Below, piece by piece: positions 1 to 12,430 of a stretch of DNA of 64,000 bases. A program made the position numbers and the translations under genes. How positions within the stretch are numbered: the stretch's first letter is position 1; each line of letters opens with the position of its first letter. Below the pieces are notes generated by a model that saw nothing but the letters and a program-made list of their open reading frames with translations, ran no database searches and had not been told where the DNA came from. Origin of the DNA: CAYZWU01 sp964482235 (GTDB lineage Bacteria > Planctomycetota > B15-G4 > CAYZWU01); contig CAYZWU010000001.1 of the NCBI GenBank assembly GCA_964482235.1, forward strand, positions 165,470 through 229,469, in the 5' to 3' direction.

Positions 1-1
1 C

Positions 2-310
2 AACGGACAGACCGCCGTGATCTGGGGCGGAGACAGTATCGTTCAGGTATCCAAGACCATCAGCGACTTTGCCAAGAAGAACAAGAAGCTGAAGATCAAG
101 GGCGGCTTCCTGAACAGCGAGACCATCACCGGCAAGGATGTTCAGAAGCTGACCACCGTGCCCGACACACCCGTTCTTCTGGCCGGCCTGGCTGGGCTGT
201 TCATAGCTCCTCTCCGGGACATCTGTGGAGGAATCAACTCCCTTCTCGCCGGCATTTCGTACGCGATCGATGCAGTTCGCGAGAAGGTAGAAAAGGGCGA
301 AGGCGCCTGA
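2..310 (+). CDS. rplJ: 50S ribosomal protein L10 (C-terminal part)
   Basis: The frame is open from the window edge and gives the last 102 residues of L10, which normally has about 170. L10 forms the base of the ribosomal stalk and carries the L7/L12 dimers. Visible features are the internal segment with the TVPDTPVLLAGLAGLF stretch and a C-terminal helix of the kind that binds L7/L12. The stop is 59 bases before rplL, the normal rplJ-rplL arrangement. The N-terminal 23S rRNA-binding half lies outside the window. Confidence 0.93.
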   Translation, partial: NGQTAVIWGGDSIVQVSKTISDFAKKNKKLKIKGGFLNSETITGKDVQKLTTVPDTPVLLAGLAGLFIAPLRDICGGINSLLAGISYAIDAVREKVEKGEGA

Positions 311-369
311 GCGCCCGCCGGAAAATAAATTAAGGCAGTATAACACTGTATAAAGTGACGGAGGCAATA

Positions 370-762
370 ATGAGCAGTGAGGAAAAAATCACCCAGGTCA
401 TCGACATCGTCAAGGAAATGACTGCCCTCGAGTTGGTCGATCTCAAGAAAGCGTTCGAGGAGACATTCGACGTCGAGGCCAGCGCTCCCATGATGATGGG
501 CGCCATGCCGATGGCAGCGGCCGGCGCGGATCAGGCCGAGGAAGAGGAGAAGACGAGCTTCGACGTGGTTCTCGAAGCGATCGGCGACAAGAAGATCCAG
601 GTCATCAAGGTCGTCCGTGCCGTGACGAGCCTGGGCCTCAAGGAAGCCAAGGACCTCGTCGAGTCGGCTCCCAAGGCTCTGAAGGAAGCTGTTTCCAAGG
701 AGGAGGCCGAAAAGGTCAAGAAGGAACTCGAGGAGAGCGGAGCGACGGTCAGCATCAAGTGA
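370..762 (+). CDS. rplL: 50S ribosomal protein L7/L12
   Basis: A protein of 130 residues, the multicopy stalk protein that recruits GTPase factors. The N-terminal helical dimerisation domain covers about residues 1-35. A flexible Ala/Met/Gly/Glu-rich hinge follows at about 38-62 with a notable Met cluster (MMMGAMPM). The C-terminal domain has the conserved GDKKIQVIKVVR and LGLKEAKDLVES segments that contact EF-G and EF-Tu. The ATG at 370 is preceded by GGAGG at 359-363; the upstream in-frame GTG at 355 lacks such a site. It is followed by a 99-base spacer with a hairpin before rpoB. Confidence 0.97.
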   Translation: MSSEEKITQVIDIVKEMTALELVDLKKAFEETFDVEASAPMMMGAMPMAAAGADQAEEEEKTSFDVVLEAIGDKKIQVIKVVRAVTSLGLKEAKDLVESAPKALKEAVSKEEAEKVKKELEESGATVSIK

Positions 763-794
763 TGCTGGTCCGGGTATCTCGAAACGGCTGGTCG

Positions 795-823
795 GGCACT
801 GCCGGGTTTACCCGGCCAGTGCC
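795..823 (+). promoter_or_regulatory. rplL-rpoB intercistronic hairpin (possible attenuator or processing site)
   Basis: The arms GGCACTG (795-801) and CAGTGCC (817-823) pair, with an inner CCGGG/CCCGG stem and one bulged C. No T-tract follows, so it is not a classical terminator. In Escherichia coli the same spacer holds an attenuator and an RNase III site that lower rpoBC expression relative to rplJL. An equivalent role here is inferred from position. Confidence 0.5.
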
Positions 824-861
824 GATACGTTCATTGAAAGCCTTTTCTTTAAGGAAGCGAC

Positions 862-4539
<3,678 letters not shown>

Positions 4540-4602
4540 GCCGGATCGGTTACCGGACCGAACCGGTCAGAGCTCGATTTCAGGTCGCTGGAGAAAACAG
4601 AT

Positions 4603-7600
4603 ATGGTTTTCGATGTTCAGTTGAAGGGAGCCAACGATTACGCCTGTGTGACGATCCGTCTGGCTTCGCCGGAGGATATCCGAGGCTGGTCGTTCGGCGA
4701 GGTGAAAAAGCCCGAGACCATCAACTACCGGACCTACCGGCCCGAGAAGGACGGCCTTTTCTGCGAGAAGATCTTCGGTCCCACCAAGGACTGGGAGTGC
4801 TTCTGCGGAAAGTACCGGGGGATCAAGCACAAGAATATCGTCTGCGACAGGTGCGGCGTGCAGGTGACGCACTCCAAGGTGCGCCGCAAGAGGATGGGGC
4901 ACATCAACCTGGCTGCCCCGGTGGCGCACATCTGGTTCTTCAAGGCCATGCCGTCGCGGATCGGCAACCTGCTCAACATCAAGCTCGTCTCTCTCGACAA
5001 GGTGATCTACTTCCAGGAATACATCGTCATCGATCCGGGCGGAACGGAGCTCGGTGAGAACCAGCTTCTCACCGAGGACGACTACCGCAAGGCGCGGCAG
5101 GACTACGGCGCGATCTTCGAGGCCGACATGGGCGCCGAGGCTGTGAAGAAGCTCCTCCAGAAGATGGACATGCCCAACCTGTCCGAGGAGCTGAGAGAGG
5201 AGCTCAAGGCCACGCGGTCGAAGCAGAAGAGCCGGGACATCATCAAGAGGCTCAGGACCCTCGAGATGCTGATGGATTCGCCGAACAAGCCCGAGTGGAT
5301 GATTCTGGACGTCATTCCGGTCATTCCTCCGGACCTGCGGCCGCTGGTCCTGCTCGAGAGCGGCAACTTCGCCACCTCGGACCTCAACGACCTCTACAGG
5401 AGGCTGATCAACAGGAACAACAGGCTGAAGAAGCTCCTCGACCTCAACGCGCCCGAGGTCATCATCCGCAACGAGAAGAGGATGCTCCAGCAGGCCGTGG
5501 ATGCGCTCTTCGACAACGGCCGCTGCCGCCGCCCCGTGCTGGGAGCGTCGAACAGGCCGCTCAAGTCGCTGACCGACATGATCAAGGGAAAGCAGGGCCG
5601 TTTCCGCGAAAACCTTCTCGGCAAGCGCGTCGACTACTCGGCCCGTTCGGTGATCGTCGTCGGGCCCGAGCTCAAGCTGCATCAGTGCGGCCTTCCCAAG
5701 AAGATCGCCCTCGAGCTCTTCCAGCCCTTCATCATCCGCCGCCTCAAGGATCTGGGCCTGGCCGACACGATCAAGGGCGCCAAGAAGATGCTCGAGCGGA
5801 AGGACGACAAGGTCTGGGACATCCTCGAGGAGGTCATCCAGTCGCACCCCGTCCTGCTGAACCGCGCGCCCACGCTCCATAGAATGGGCATCCAGGGTTT
5901 CGAGCCGATCCTGATCGAAGGCAACGCCATCAAGATCCACCCTCTCGTCTGCTCGGCCTTCAACGCCGACTTCGACGGGGACCAGATGGCCGTCCACCTG
6001 CCCCTCTCCTTCGAGGCGCAGATCGAGGCGGCGACGCTGATGATCTCCACCAACAACATCTTCTCGCCCGCCCACGGGAATCCGTCGGTCTCGCCGTCCC
6101 AGGATATCGTGCTGGGATGCTACTACCTCACGGCCGAGAAGGACGGGGAGAAGGGCAACGGCATGGTCTTCTCCGAGCCGATGGAGGTCTTCCGCGCCTA
6201 CGACGAGAACAAGCTGGGAGTCCACGCCCGCATCCGGGTTCGCTTCGATCCGGAAAAGATCATCATCCACAAGGAAGGCGAGACCATTGCCGGAAACACC
6301 GCGGTGGACACAACGACGGGCCGGATCCTCTTCAACGACATCTTCGAGACGGAGTTCCCCTTCTACAACCTCGTGATGGACAAGAAGCAGCTCAACGTTT
6401 TGATCATGGATTACTACAAGCGGATGGGCTGGCAGAGGACCGTCGCCTTCCTCGACCGGCTCAAGGAGACCGGTTTCAAGGTGGCCACCATGTCGGGCAT
6501 GTCGTTCTCGGCCTCGGACCTGATGATCCCGTCGAAGAAGGCGAAGATCATCGGGCGGGCCCAGAGTGAGGTGGAGAAGAAGCGCAGCCTTTTCCAGGAG
6601 GGTGTGATCACCGACGGCGAGCGCTACAACCAGGTCATCGATATCTGGACCCACGCCCGAGAGGATGTGGGCGAGGAGATGATGAAGGAGATGGCCGAGG
6701 ATACCCGCGAGGGCAAGCCCTACCTGAATCCGATCTTCATCATGCAGAAATCGGGCGCTCGAGGCTCGATCGAGCAGGTGCGCCAGCTCGCCGGAATGCG
6801 CGGCCTGATGGCCAAGCCGAACGGCGAGATCATCGAGACGCCGATCAAGGCGAACTTCCGCGAGGGGCTGAAGGTCCTCGACTACTTCTCATCCACCCAC
6901 GGCGCGCGCAAGGGTCTGGCCGACACGGCTCTCAAGACTGCCGATTCGGGCTACCTGACGCGCAAGCTGGCCGACGTGGCTCAGAGCATGGTGGTCACAC
7001 TGCCAGATTGCGGCACGATCAACGGAATTCCGAAGAGCGCCGTGAAGGTGCGTGAAAAGGTCGAGGTTCCCCTCTCCCGCGCGATCACCGGCCGTGTGGC
7101 CAGGGATACGATCACCAATGTGGTGACCGACGAGGTGATCGTCCAGGAGAACACGATGATCACGCCGGAGACGGCCGCGAAGATCGAGGCCCTCGACTAC
7201 GTCAAGATCCGTGTCCGCTCGCCTCTCACCTGCGAGTCCTCCATGGGCTGCTGCGCCAAGTGCTACGGCATGGACCTGTCGCGCGGCAAGGAGGTCGAGT
7301 CCGGCCTGGCCGTGGGAATCATCGCGGCCCAGTCGATCGGCGAGCCCGGCACCCAGCTGACCATGCGGACCTTCCACATCGGCGGTACGGCGAGCCGTTC
7401 GCTCGAGGTGTCCGAGGTGCGCGCCAAGCGATCGGGCTTCATCCGCTATGCCGGCCTCAACGTGGTGCAGAACAAGCAGAAGGAGATCGTCGTCCTCGAC
7501 AGGAACGGCGAGATCCTGATCGCCGACCAGAAGGGCCGCAAGCTCGACAACTACAGCGTCCCCCTCGGCGCCATCATCAAGGTGAAGGAAGGCGCCAAGA

Positions 7601-8724
7601 TCAAGCAGAACCAGATCCTGGCCAAGTGGGACCCCCACAACATCCCGATCATCGCAGACAGGAACGGCGTCATCCGCTTCGAGGACATCGTCGAAGGCAA
7701 GACGATGAAGGAGGAGAAGGACAAGGGCGGCGTGATCCGCAAGGTGATCATCGAGCACAAGGGCGATCTGCGCCCCCAGATCGTGATCGAGGATCCCGAC
7801 GGCACGCCTCTGGTCTACTATCCGATCCCCGAGAAGGCCTACGTGGAGGTGAGCGACGGCGACAAGGTCGTGGCCGGCACGCTCCTGGCGAAGACCCCCC
7901 GCGAGGTGCGCGGAACGCAGGATATCACCGGCGGTCTTCCCCGCGTGACCGAGCTCTTCGAGGCGCGCAAGCCGAAGGAGCCGGCCGTGATGGCCGAGAT
8001 CGACGGCGTCGTCGAGCTCGTGAAGGAGATGAAGAAAGGGAAGCGGACCATTCTCGTGAAGAACGAGAGCGGCATGTCCCACGAGCATCTGGTTCCTCAC
8101 GGGAGGCACCTGAAGGTGCAGAGCGGCGACTTCGTCAAGGCGGGAACGCCGCTGATCGAGGGTCCGCTCATTCCTCACGACATCCTCCGGATCAACGGGG
8201 AAGAGGCTCTGCAGGAGTACCTCCTCCGCGAGGTCCAGACCGTGTACCGGTCCCAGGGTGTGACGGTGGACGACAAGCACGTCGAGATCATCGTCTCCCA
8301 GATGATGAAGAAGATCACCGTCGTCGATCCCGGGGACAGCGATCTGCTGCCCGGGACGCCGATCAACAAGGTCGAGTTCCGCGAGGTCAACGCCGAGCTG
8401 GTGAAGCAGAAGAAGAAGCCGGCCACGGCCGAGCCGCTTCTCCTCGGCATCACCAAGGCGTCGCTGCAGAGCGAGTCGATGATCTCCGCAGCCTCTTTCC
8501 AGGAAACGACCAAGGTCCTTACCGAGGCCGCCATATCGGGAAAGAAGGACGAGCTCGCCGGATTGAAGGAGAACGTGATCCTGGGGCACATGGTCCCCAC
8601 GGGCACGGGTTTCAGAAAATACCACCGCACCAAGGTCACCAAGAACGTGGAGGAGCCTGTGGATGCGGATCTGGAGGATGCCATCGAGGTGAACGAGGAG
8701 AAGGGAGCCGGCTCAGCCGTCTGA
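4603..8724 (+). CDS. rpoC: DNA-directed RNA polymerase beta-prime subunit
   Basis: A 1373-residue beta-prime subunit. The N-terminal zinc site is C66, C68, C81 and C84. The catalytic Mg-binding loop NADFDGDQM places the three aspartates at 456, 458 and 460. The second zinc site uses C803, C877, C884 and C887. The C-terminal region carries the usual clamp elements, ending in an acidic tail. The start is ATG 4603 with GGAG about ten bases upstream. No frameshift is seen. A strong hairpin and the promoter of rpsL follow the stop. Confidence 0.98.
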   Translation: MVFDVQLKGANDYACVTIRLASPEDIRGWSFGEVKKPETINYRTYRPEKDGLFCEKIFGPTKDWECFCGKYRGIKHKNIVCDRCGVQVTHSKVRRKRMGHINLAAPVAHIWFFKAMPSRIGNLLNIKLVSLDKVIYFQEYIVIDPGGTELGENQLLTEDDYRKARQDYGAIFEADMGAEAVKKLLQKMDMPNLSEELREELKATRSKQKSRDIIKRLRTLEMLMDSPNKPEWMILDVIPVIPPDLRPLVLLESGNFATSDLNDLYRRLINRNNRLKKLLDLNAPEVIIRNEKRMLQQAVDALFDNGRCRRPVLGASNRPLKSLTDMIKGKQGRFRENLLGKRVDYSARSVIVVGPELKLHQCGLPKKIALELFQPFIIRRLKDLGLADTIKGAKKMLERKDDKVWDILEEVIQSHPVLLNRAPTLHRMGIQGFEPILIEGNAIKIHPLVCSAFNADFDGDQMAVHLPLSFEAQIEAATLMISTNNIFSPAHGNPSVSPSQDIVLGCYYLTAEKDGEKGNGMVFSEPMEVFRAYDENKLGVHARIRVRFDPEKIIIHKEGETIAGNTAVDTTTGRILFNDIFETEFPFYNLVMDKKQLNVLIMDYYKRMGWQRTVAFLDRLKETGFKVATMSGMSFSASDLMIPSKKAKIIGRAQSEVEKKRSLFQEGVITDGERYNQVIDIWTHAREDVGEEMMKEMAEDTREGKPYLNPIFIMQKSGARGSIEQVRQLAGMRGLMAKPNGEIIETPIKANFREGLKVLDYFSSTHGARKGLADTALKTADSGYLTRKLADVAQSMVVTLPDCGTINGIPKSAVKVREKVEVPLSRAITGRVARDTITNVVTDEVIVQENTMITPETAAKIEALDYVKIRVRSPLTCESSMGCCAKCYGMDLSRGKEVESGLAVGIIAAQSIGEPGTQLTMRTFHIGGTASRSLEVSEVRAKRSGFIRYAGLNVVQNKQKEIVVLDRNGEILIADQKGRKLDNYSVPLGAIIKVKEGAKIKQNQILAKWDPHNIPIIADRNGVIRFEDIVEGKTMKEEKDKGGVIRKVIIEHKGDLRPQIVIEDPDGTPLVYYPIPEKAYVEVSDGDKVVAGTLLAKTPREVRGTQDITGGLPRVTELFEARKPKEPAVMAEIDGVVELVKEMKKGKRTILVKNESGMSHEHLVPHGRHLKVQSGDFVKAGTPLIEGPLIPHDILRINGEEALQEYLLREVQTVYRSQGVTVDDKHVEIIVSQMMKKITVVDPGDSDLLPGTPINKVEFREVNAELVKQKKKPATAEPLLLGITKASLQSESMISAASFQETTKVLTEAAISGKKDELAGLKENVILGHMVPTGTGFRKYHRTKVTKNVEEPVDADLEDAIEVNEEKGAGSAV

Positions 8725-8750
8725 CCGGATCCCGGGTCCTGACGCCGGGC

Positions 8751-8785
8751 CATGATTTTCCTGCGGCCGCGGCCGCAAAATCATG
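8751..8785 (+). terminator. GC-rich hairpin after rpoC
   Basis: The outer arms CATGATTTT (8751-8759) and AAAATCATG (8777-8785) enclose a GCGGCC/GGCCGC inner stem with a short CCT bulge. The structure is very stable, but the run after it is A-rich on the + strand rather than a T-tract. It may therefore act as a 3' end or RNA-stability element of the rpoBC message, or as a factor-dependent pause site. It lies directly upstream of the rpsL promoter. Confidence 0.5.
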
Positions 8786-8804
8786 AAATGTCCGGGTTAG
8801 AGGC

Positions 8805-8832
8805 TTGATCGTTCCGATGGATCTGTTATAGA
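8805..8832 (+). promoter_or_regulatory. Sigma-70-type promoter for rpsL-rpsG
   Basis: TTGATC at 8805-8810 and TATAGA at 8827-8832 are separated by 16 bases. Transcription would start near 8839, giving a leader of about 45 bases before rpsL. The position just after the rpoC hairpin supports separate initiation of the str genes. Confidence 0.6.
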
Positions 8833-8882
8833 ATGCTCCCTTTTGCTTTGCGTCTTGTAAATCAAACTCAACGGAGTTCTAG

Positions 8883-9257
8883 ATGCCCACAATAAACCAG
8901 CTGATCCGAAAAGGCCGCAAGACCTATCTCAAGAAGACCAAGGCCCCGGCTCTCGACGCCTGCCCGCAGAAGCGGGGAGTCTGCACCCAGGTCAAGATCC
9001 AGACCCCGAAGAAGCCCAACTCGGCGCTCCGGAAGATCGCCAGGGTCAAGCTTTCCAACGGGAAGGAAGTGACGGTCTACATCCCTGGAGAGAAGCACAA
9101 CCTCCAGGAGCACTCGATCGTCCTGATCCGCGGCGGCCGTGTCCGCGACCTCCCCGGCGTCCGGTACCACGTGATCCGGGGAACCCTGGATGCGGAAGGT
9201 GTGGAAGACCGCCGCCAGGGTCGCTCGCTCTACGGAACGAAGAAACCGAAGAAATAA
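8883..9257 (+). CDS. rpsL: 30S ribosomal protein S12
   Basis: A 124-residue S12, the decoding-centre protein and streptomycin-resistance locus. The conserved TPKKPNSALRK motif has Lys43 and Lys44 in the wild-type, streptomycin-sensitive form. The second resistance-associated loop GRVRDLPGVRYH is also wild type. The length matches the family. It is the first gene of the str operon here, with its own promoter upstream and rpsG 101 bases downstream. Confidence 0.98.
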   Translation: MPTINQLIRKGRKTYLKKTKAPALDACPQKRGVCTQVKIQTPKKPNSALRKIARVKLSNGKEVTVYIPGEKHNLQEHSIVLIRGGRVRDLPGVRYHVIRGTLDAEGVEDRRQGRSLYGTKKPKK

Positions 9258-9358
9258 CCCGAAACCGGCACCACGCCCGGACGGATTCCGGGGTCATGCG
9301 CTCCGGGGCGCCTGTAAATGACCTGGAACTCTGTTTTTGCAGATGAGGAAAGAAGAGA

Positions 9359-9832
9359 ATGCCTCGCAAGTATGAGTCGACGGAAAAATATCTGAGACCC
9401 GATCCGAGATTTAACAGCAAGATGATCACCAAGTTCATCAACAGCATCATGCTGGACGGCAAGAAGACCACGGCGCAGAGGATCTTCTACGATGCCCTGA
9501 AAATCCTGGATCAGAAGGTGGCCGACGAGGAACCGGAAGAGGTCTTCTTCGCTGCGTTGAACAACGTGAAGCCGATGATCGAGGTCAGATCGAAGCGCGT
9601 CGGCGGTTCGACCCTCCAGGTGCCTCACGAGATCAGGAAGGAGAGGCAGCTCAGCCTCGCCATTCGCTGGATCATCGATGCTTCGCGAAAGAAGAAGGGG
9701 CGCCCCATGGCGCAGCGCCTGGCCAACGAGCTGCTCGATGCCTACAACAAGCAGGGTGCAGCCATGACCGTGAGGGAGAACACCCACAGGATGGCCGAGG
9801 CCAACAAGGCGTTTGCGCACTTCGCGTGGTGA
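9359..9832 (+). CDS. rpsG: 30S ribosomal protein S7
   Basis: A 157-residue S7, which nucleates assembly of the 30S head and contacts E-site tRNA. The N-terminus begins MPRK as in the family. Motifs include KVGGSTLQVPHEI-like text (here VGGSTLQVPHEIRKERQ), and the end is NKAFAHFAW. The start is ATG 9359, preceded by an AGGAAAGAAGAG purine run. A terminator-like hairpin lies 28 bases after the stop, ahead of fusA. Confidence 0.97.
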   Translation: MPRKYESTEKYLRPDPRFNSKMITKFINSIMLDGKKTTAQRIFYDALKILDQKVADEEPEEVFFAALNNVKPMIEVRSKRVGGSTLQVPHEIRKERQLSLAIRWIIDASRKKKGRPMAQRLANELLDAYNKQGAAMTVRENTHRMAEANKAFAHFAW

Positions 9833-9859
9833 TCCCATCCGGGGATCCCGCTTGACACG

Positions 9860-9896
9860 AAAAGATCCGAACTCATGCCGTGGTTCGGGTCTTTTT
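9860..9896 (+). terminator. Intrinsic terminator or attenuator between rpsG and fusA
   Basis: The left arm AAAAGATCCGAAC (9860-9872) pairs with GTTCGGGTCTTTT (9883-9895) with one G-T wobble around a 10-base loop, and the right arm ends in five T. This is a textbook bidirectional intrinsic terminator. Its place inside the str operon implies that fusA is partly or fully uncoupled from rpsL-rpsG. Confidence 0.75.
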
Positions 9897-9983
9897 CAGT
9901 AATAAAGCTTTTTTTCCGGCCGCACCGATCAGGGCGGTGGGATCTGATCTGTGCCGTGCACTCGGTGGCAAGGAATGAGGTCG

Positions 9984-12035
9984 ATGTCCGATTTTACAAA
10001 GATCCGGAATATTGGGATCATCGCCCATATCGACGCGGGGAAGACCACACTCACAGAAAGAATTCTCTTCTACACCGGTGTGGAGCACCGGATGGGCGAG
10101 GTGCACGAGGGCACCGCGAAGATGGATTACATGGAGGAGGAGCAGGAGCGGGGTATCACCATAACTTCTGCAGCCACTACATGTTACTGGAAGAAATATC
10201 GGGTCAATATCATCGACACGCCCGGCCACGTCGATTTCACCGCTGAAGTGGAGAGAGCCCTTCGCGTCCTCGATGGCGCCATCGGGATCATCGATGGCGT
10301 GGCCGGCGTCCAGGCACAGACCGAAACGGTCTGGCGCCAGGCGGACGCCTACAGCATTCCTCGCCTCATTTTCGTGAACAAGCTCGACCGGATCGGGGCC
10401 GATTTCTTCAAGGCTATCGAAGCGGTGAAGGCCCGGCTCAAAGCTCCCGGCGTCCCGATCCAGATCCCCATCGGCGCGGAGAAAAGCTTCGAAGGCGTGA
10501 TCGATCTCGTCGAGATGGAGGCTGTCCATTACCAGGAGGACGACCTGGGCGCCACGGTGATCCGTGAAGATATTCCCGATGATCTGATGGATGAGGCTCA
10601 ACTGCGCCGCCAGCAGATGATCGAGCAGCTGGCCGAGCACTCGGAAACGATCATGGAGAAGTTCGTGGATGATGAGCCGATATCGGCGGCCGAGCTCCGC
10701 GCCGCCCTCCGTCAGGCGACAATTGAGCTCAGGATCGTCCCCGTTCTTTGCGGCGCCGCCTTCCGGAACAAGGGGGTGCAGCAGGTTCTCGACAGCGTGG
10801 TGGACTACCTCCCCTCGCCCCTGGACCGGGGCGACATCGTCGGGCACCATCCCGAACGGAACCGGGAGGAGGTGAGAAAGCCGTCCCAGGACGAGCCGCT
10901 CTGCGGCCTGGTCTTCAAGACGGTTCATGGCTCCCACGGCGGAATCGCCTTCGTCAGGATCTATTCCGGCGTCCTCAAGACGGGCGTTGCGGTCTACAAT
11001 CCGCGAAAGGGCAAGACGGAACGCGTGAACAGGATGTTCCTGATGCACGCCGACCAGAGGAACGTCGTCCAGGATGCCGGCGTCGGCGAGATCGTGGCCG
11101 TGCTCGGATTGAAGCAGACCGGGACGGGGGACACGATCTGCCCGAAGAACAAGCAGCTCCTTCTCGAGGGGATGGATTTTGCGGAAACGGTGATTTCCGT
11201 TTCGGTCGAACCGAGAACATTGAAGGAGAAGGACGACCTCACCAATGCGCTCGACATCCTCTCCAAGGACGATCCCACATTCACATGGCGCGTGGACGAC
11301 GAGATGGGCCAGCTGATCATCTCCGGGATGGGCGAGCTCCACCTGGAGATCATCAAGGGGCGCCTGGTCAAGGACTTCAAGCTCGATGTCCGGGTGGGCA
11401 AGCCCCGGGTGGCCTACAAGCAGACGATCCGCGTACCGGCCGAGGCAATGGGGACCTTCGAAAAGAGGGTTGGGGAGAAGGATCTCTTCGGCCGGGTCCG
11501 GCTCAGCGTGGCGCCTCTCGAGTCGGAGAGGGGCATCCGGTACGAGAACCGGCTCGAGCACTCCCATGTTCCGAAGGTCTACTGGAATACCATCGAATAC
11601 TCGGTGCGCAGCGCCGCCTTTTCGGGCGGTTCCTCGGGCTATCCCGTTGTCAATGCGGCGATCGAGGTGATCGACGGGGAGCACGATCCGAGCCGGGCCG
11701 GCGAGATCGCGTTCGGCGTGGCGGCGGAGATGGCCTTCCGGGCCGCCATGGAGAAGGGCGGCATCGTTTTTCTCGAGCCGATCATGTCTTTCGAGATCAG
11801 CTCTCCGCGCGAGTATCTCAGCGGGATCCAGACCGACCTGAATGCCAGGCGGGCCAGGGTCCAGGAAATCGAGATCAATACCGAGCCGGCCACCCTCAAG
11901 GGGACGGTTCCTCTGGCGTCGGTTTTCGGCTACTCCACGACGATCCGATCGCTCTCCCAGGGGCGGGCTTCCTTCAGCCTGGAGCCTTTTCAGTACGAGC
12001 CCGTCCCCGCCTCGATTGCCGACTCCCTAAAGTAG
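9984..12035 (+). CDS. fusA: Elongation factor G (EFG2/spdEFG2-like subtype possible)
   Basis: A 683-residue translational GTPase. G1 is AHIDAGKTT at residues 14-22, with DTPGHVDF and NKLD motifs following and the usual domain II-V order. The start is ATG 9984 with AAGGA nine bases upstream; ATG 9975 is less well spaced. Several signatures depart from canonical EF-G: AHIDAGKTTLTE at the P-loop, GLKQTGTGDTI in domain II where canonical forms have an SGDT-type segment, and a short C-terminus. These resemble mitochondrial EFG2 and the spd-type EFG2 proteins, so the translocase assignment rests mainly on its str-operon location. tuf does not follow. Confidence 0.9.
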   Translation: MSDFTKIRNIGIIAHIDAGKTTLTERILFYTGVEHRMGEVHEGTAKMDYMEEEQERGITITSAATTCYWKKYRVNIIDTPGHVDFTAEVERALRVLDGAIGIIDGVAGVQAQTETVWRQADAYSIPRLIFVNKLDRIGADFFKAIEAVKARLKAPGVPIQIPIGAEKSFEGVIDLVEMEAVHYQEDDLGATVIREDIPDDLMDEAQLRRQQMIEQLAEHSETIMEKFVDDEPISAAELRAALRQATIELRIVPVLCGAAFRNKGVQQVLDSVVDYLPSPLDRGDIVGHHPERNREEVRKPSQDEPLCGLVFKTVHGSHGGIAFVRIYSGVLKTGVAVYNPRKGKTERVNRMFLMHADQRNVVQDAGVGEIVAVLGLKQTGTGDTICPKNKQLLLEGMDFAETVISVSVEPRTLKEKDDLTNALDILSKDDPTFTWRVDDEMGQLIISGMGELHLEIIKGRLVKDFKLDVRVGKPRVAYKQTIRVPAEAMGTFEKRVGEKDLFGRVRLSVAPLESERGIRYENRLEHSHVPKVYWNTIEYSVRSAAFSGGSSGYPVVNAAIEVIDGEHDPSRAGEIAFGVAAEMAFRAAMEKGGIVFLEPIMSFEISSPREYLSGIQTDLNARRARVQEIEINTEPATLKGTVPLASVFGYSTTIRSLSQGRASFSLEPFQYEPVPASIADSLK

Positions 12036-12137
12036 TATGAGAAAAGGCCTTATCGCGACAGGAAAAGGTTTCTCCCTTTTCTCCCCGGCATCCGCTCCCG
12101 GCGAGAGGCTGTCAGGGCCGTTTGCGGCCCGAGGCAG

Positions 12138-12172
12138 GAGCTGGAAATCAGCCTGAAGGTCATTTTTTTTTT
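12138..12172 (+). terminator. Possible intrinsic terminator after fusA
   Basis: An imperfect stem (CAG-GA-GCTG with CAGC-CTG) is followed after a few bases by ten consecutive T at 12163-12172. The stem is short and has a bulge, so this is a weak call. Its place before the rpsJ promoter favours it. Confidence 0.4.
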
Positions 12173-12251
12173 CAGCGATAACGTCTTCTGCAAGAAAGAA
12201 TTACAGTGTGAGTCCCGGGGCGGGAGAGAGGAAGATGGAAAAATAATTGAG

Positions 12252-12279
12252 TTGACACTGCCCTTCCATCCGGTACAAT
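12252..12279 (+). promoter_or_regulatory. Sigma-70 promoter of the S10 operon
   Basis: A consensus TTGACA at 12252-12257 and TACAAT at 12274-12279 are spaced by 16 bases. Transcription would begin near 12286, about 145 bases before rpsJ. This is the best promoter match in the ribosomal region and probably drives the whole rpsJ-to-rplQ run. Confidence 0.78.
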
Positions 12280-12292
12280 CAGCGGTCTTTAC

Positions 12293-12367
12293 GTCGTGGT
12301 TAAATTGTTAGTATAACACGACCTTTACGCCTTCTGCGGAGCACTGCGGTTTACTGCTTGCAGTGCT
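12293..12367 (+). promoter_or_regulatory. S10 leader hairpins, candidate L4 autoregulation target
   Basis: Two stems lie in the predicted leader. GTCGTG (12293-12298) pairs with CACGAC (12317-12322). AGCACTGC (12340-12347) pairs perfectly with GCAGTGCT (12360-12367). In E. coli and Bacillus, L4 represses its operon through leader hairpins at this position. The sequence here is different, so the analogous function is inferred. Confidence 0.45.
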
Positions 12368-12430
12368 GGCGGAGTTTCCGTACCGAGATCGGCGATTCGT
12401 TGAATTCCCTTGTGGATTCGGAGACCTTGA

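Larger units (their letters stand above)
12036..12430 (+). other. Spacer between fusA and rpsJ: 3' hairpins, promoter, S10 leader
   Basis: This 395-base gap has no coding potential that I can support. From left to right it contains a short GAAAAGG/CCTTTTC stem (12062-12081), a possible terminator ending in a ten-base T run (12163-12172), the rpsJ promoter (12252-12279), and a leader of about 145 bases with two hairpins. No tuf remnant or tRNA gene is visible. Confidence 0.7.

Noticed and set aside
4567..6654. A 695-codon open frame antisense to rpoC
   Set aside because: Same shadow effect; the sense strand is a fully conserved rpoC.
12293..12322. Possible tRNA-like fold before rpsJ
   Set aside because: Only a 6-bp stem is present. 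There is no T-loop GTTCRA-type sequence, anticodon arm or CCA-type 3' end.
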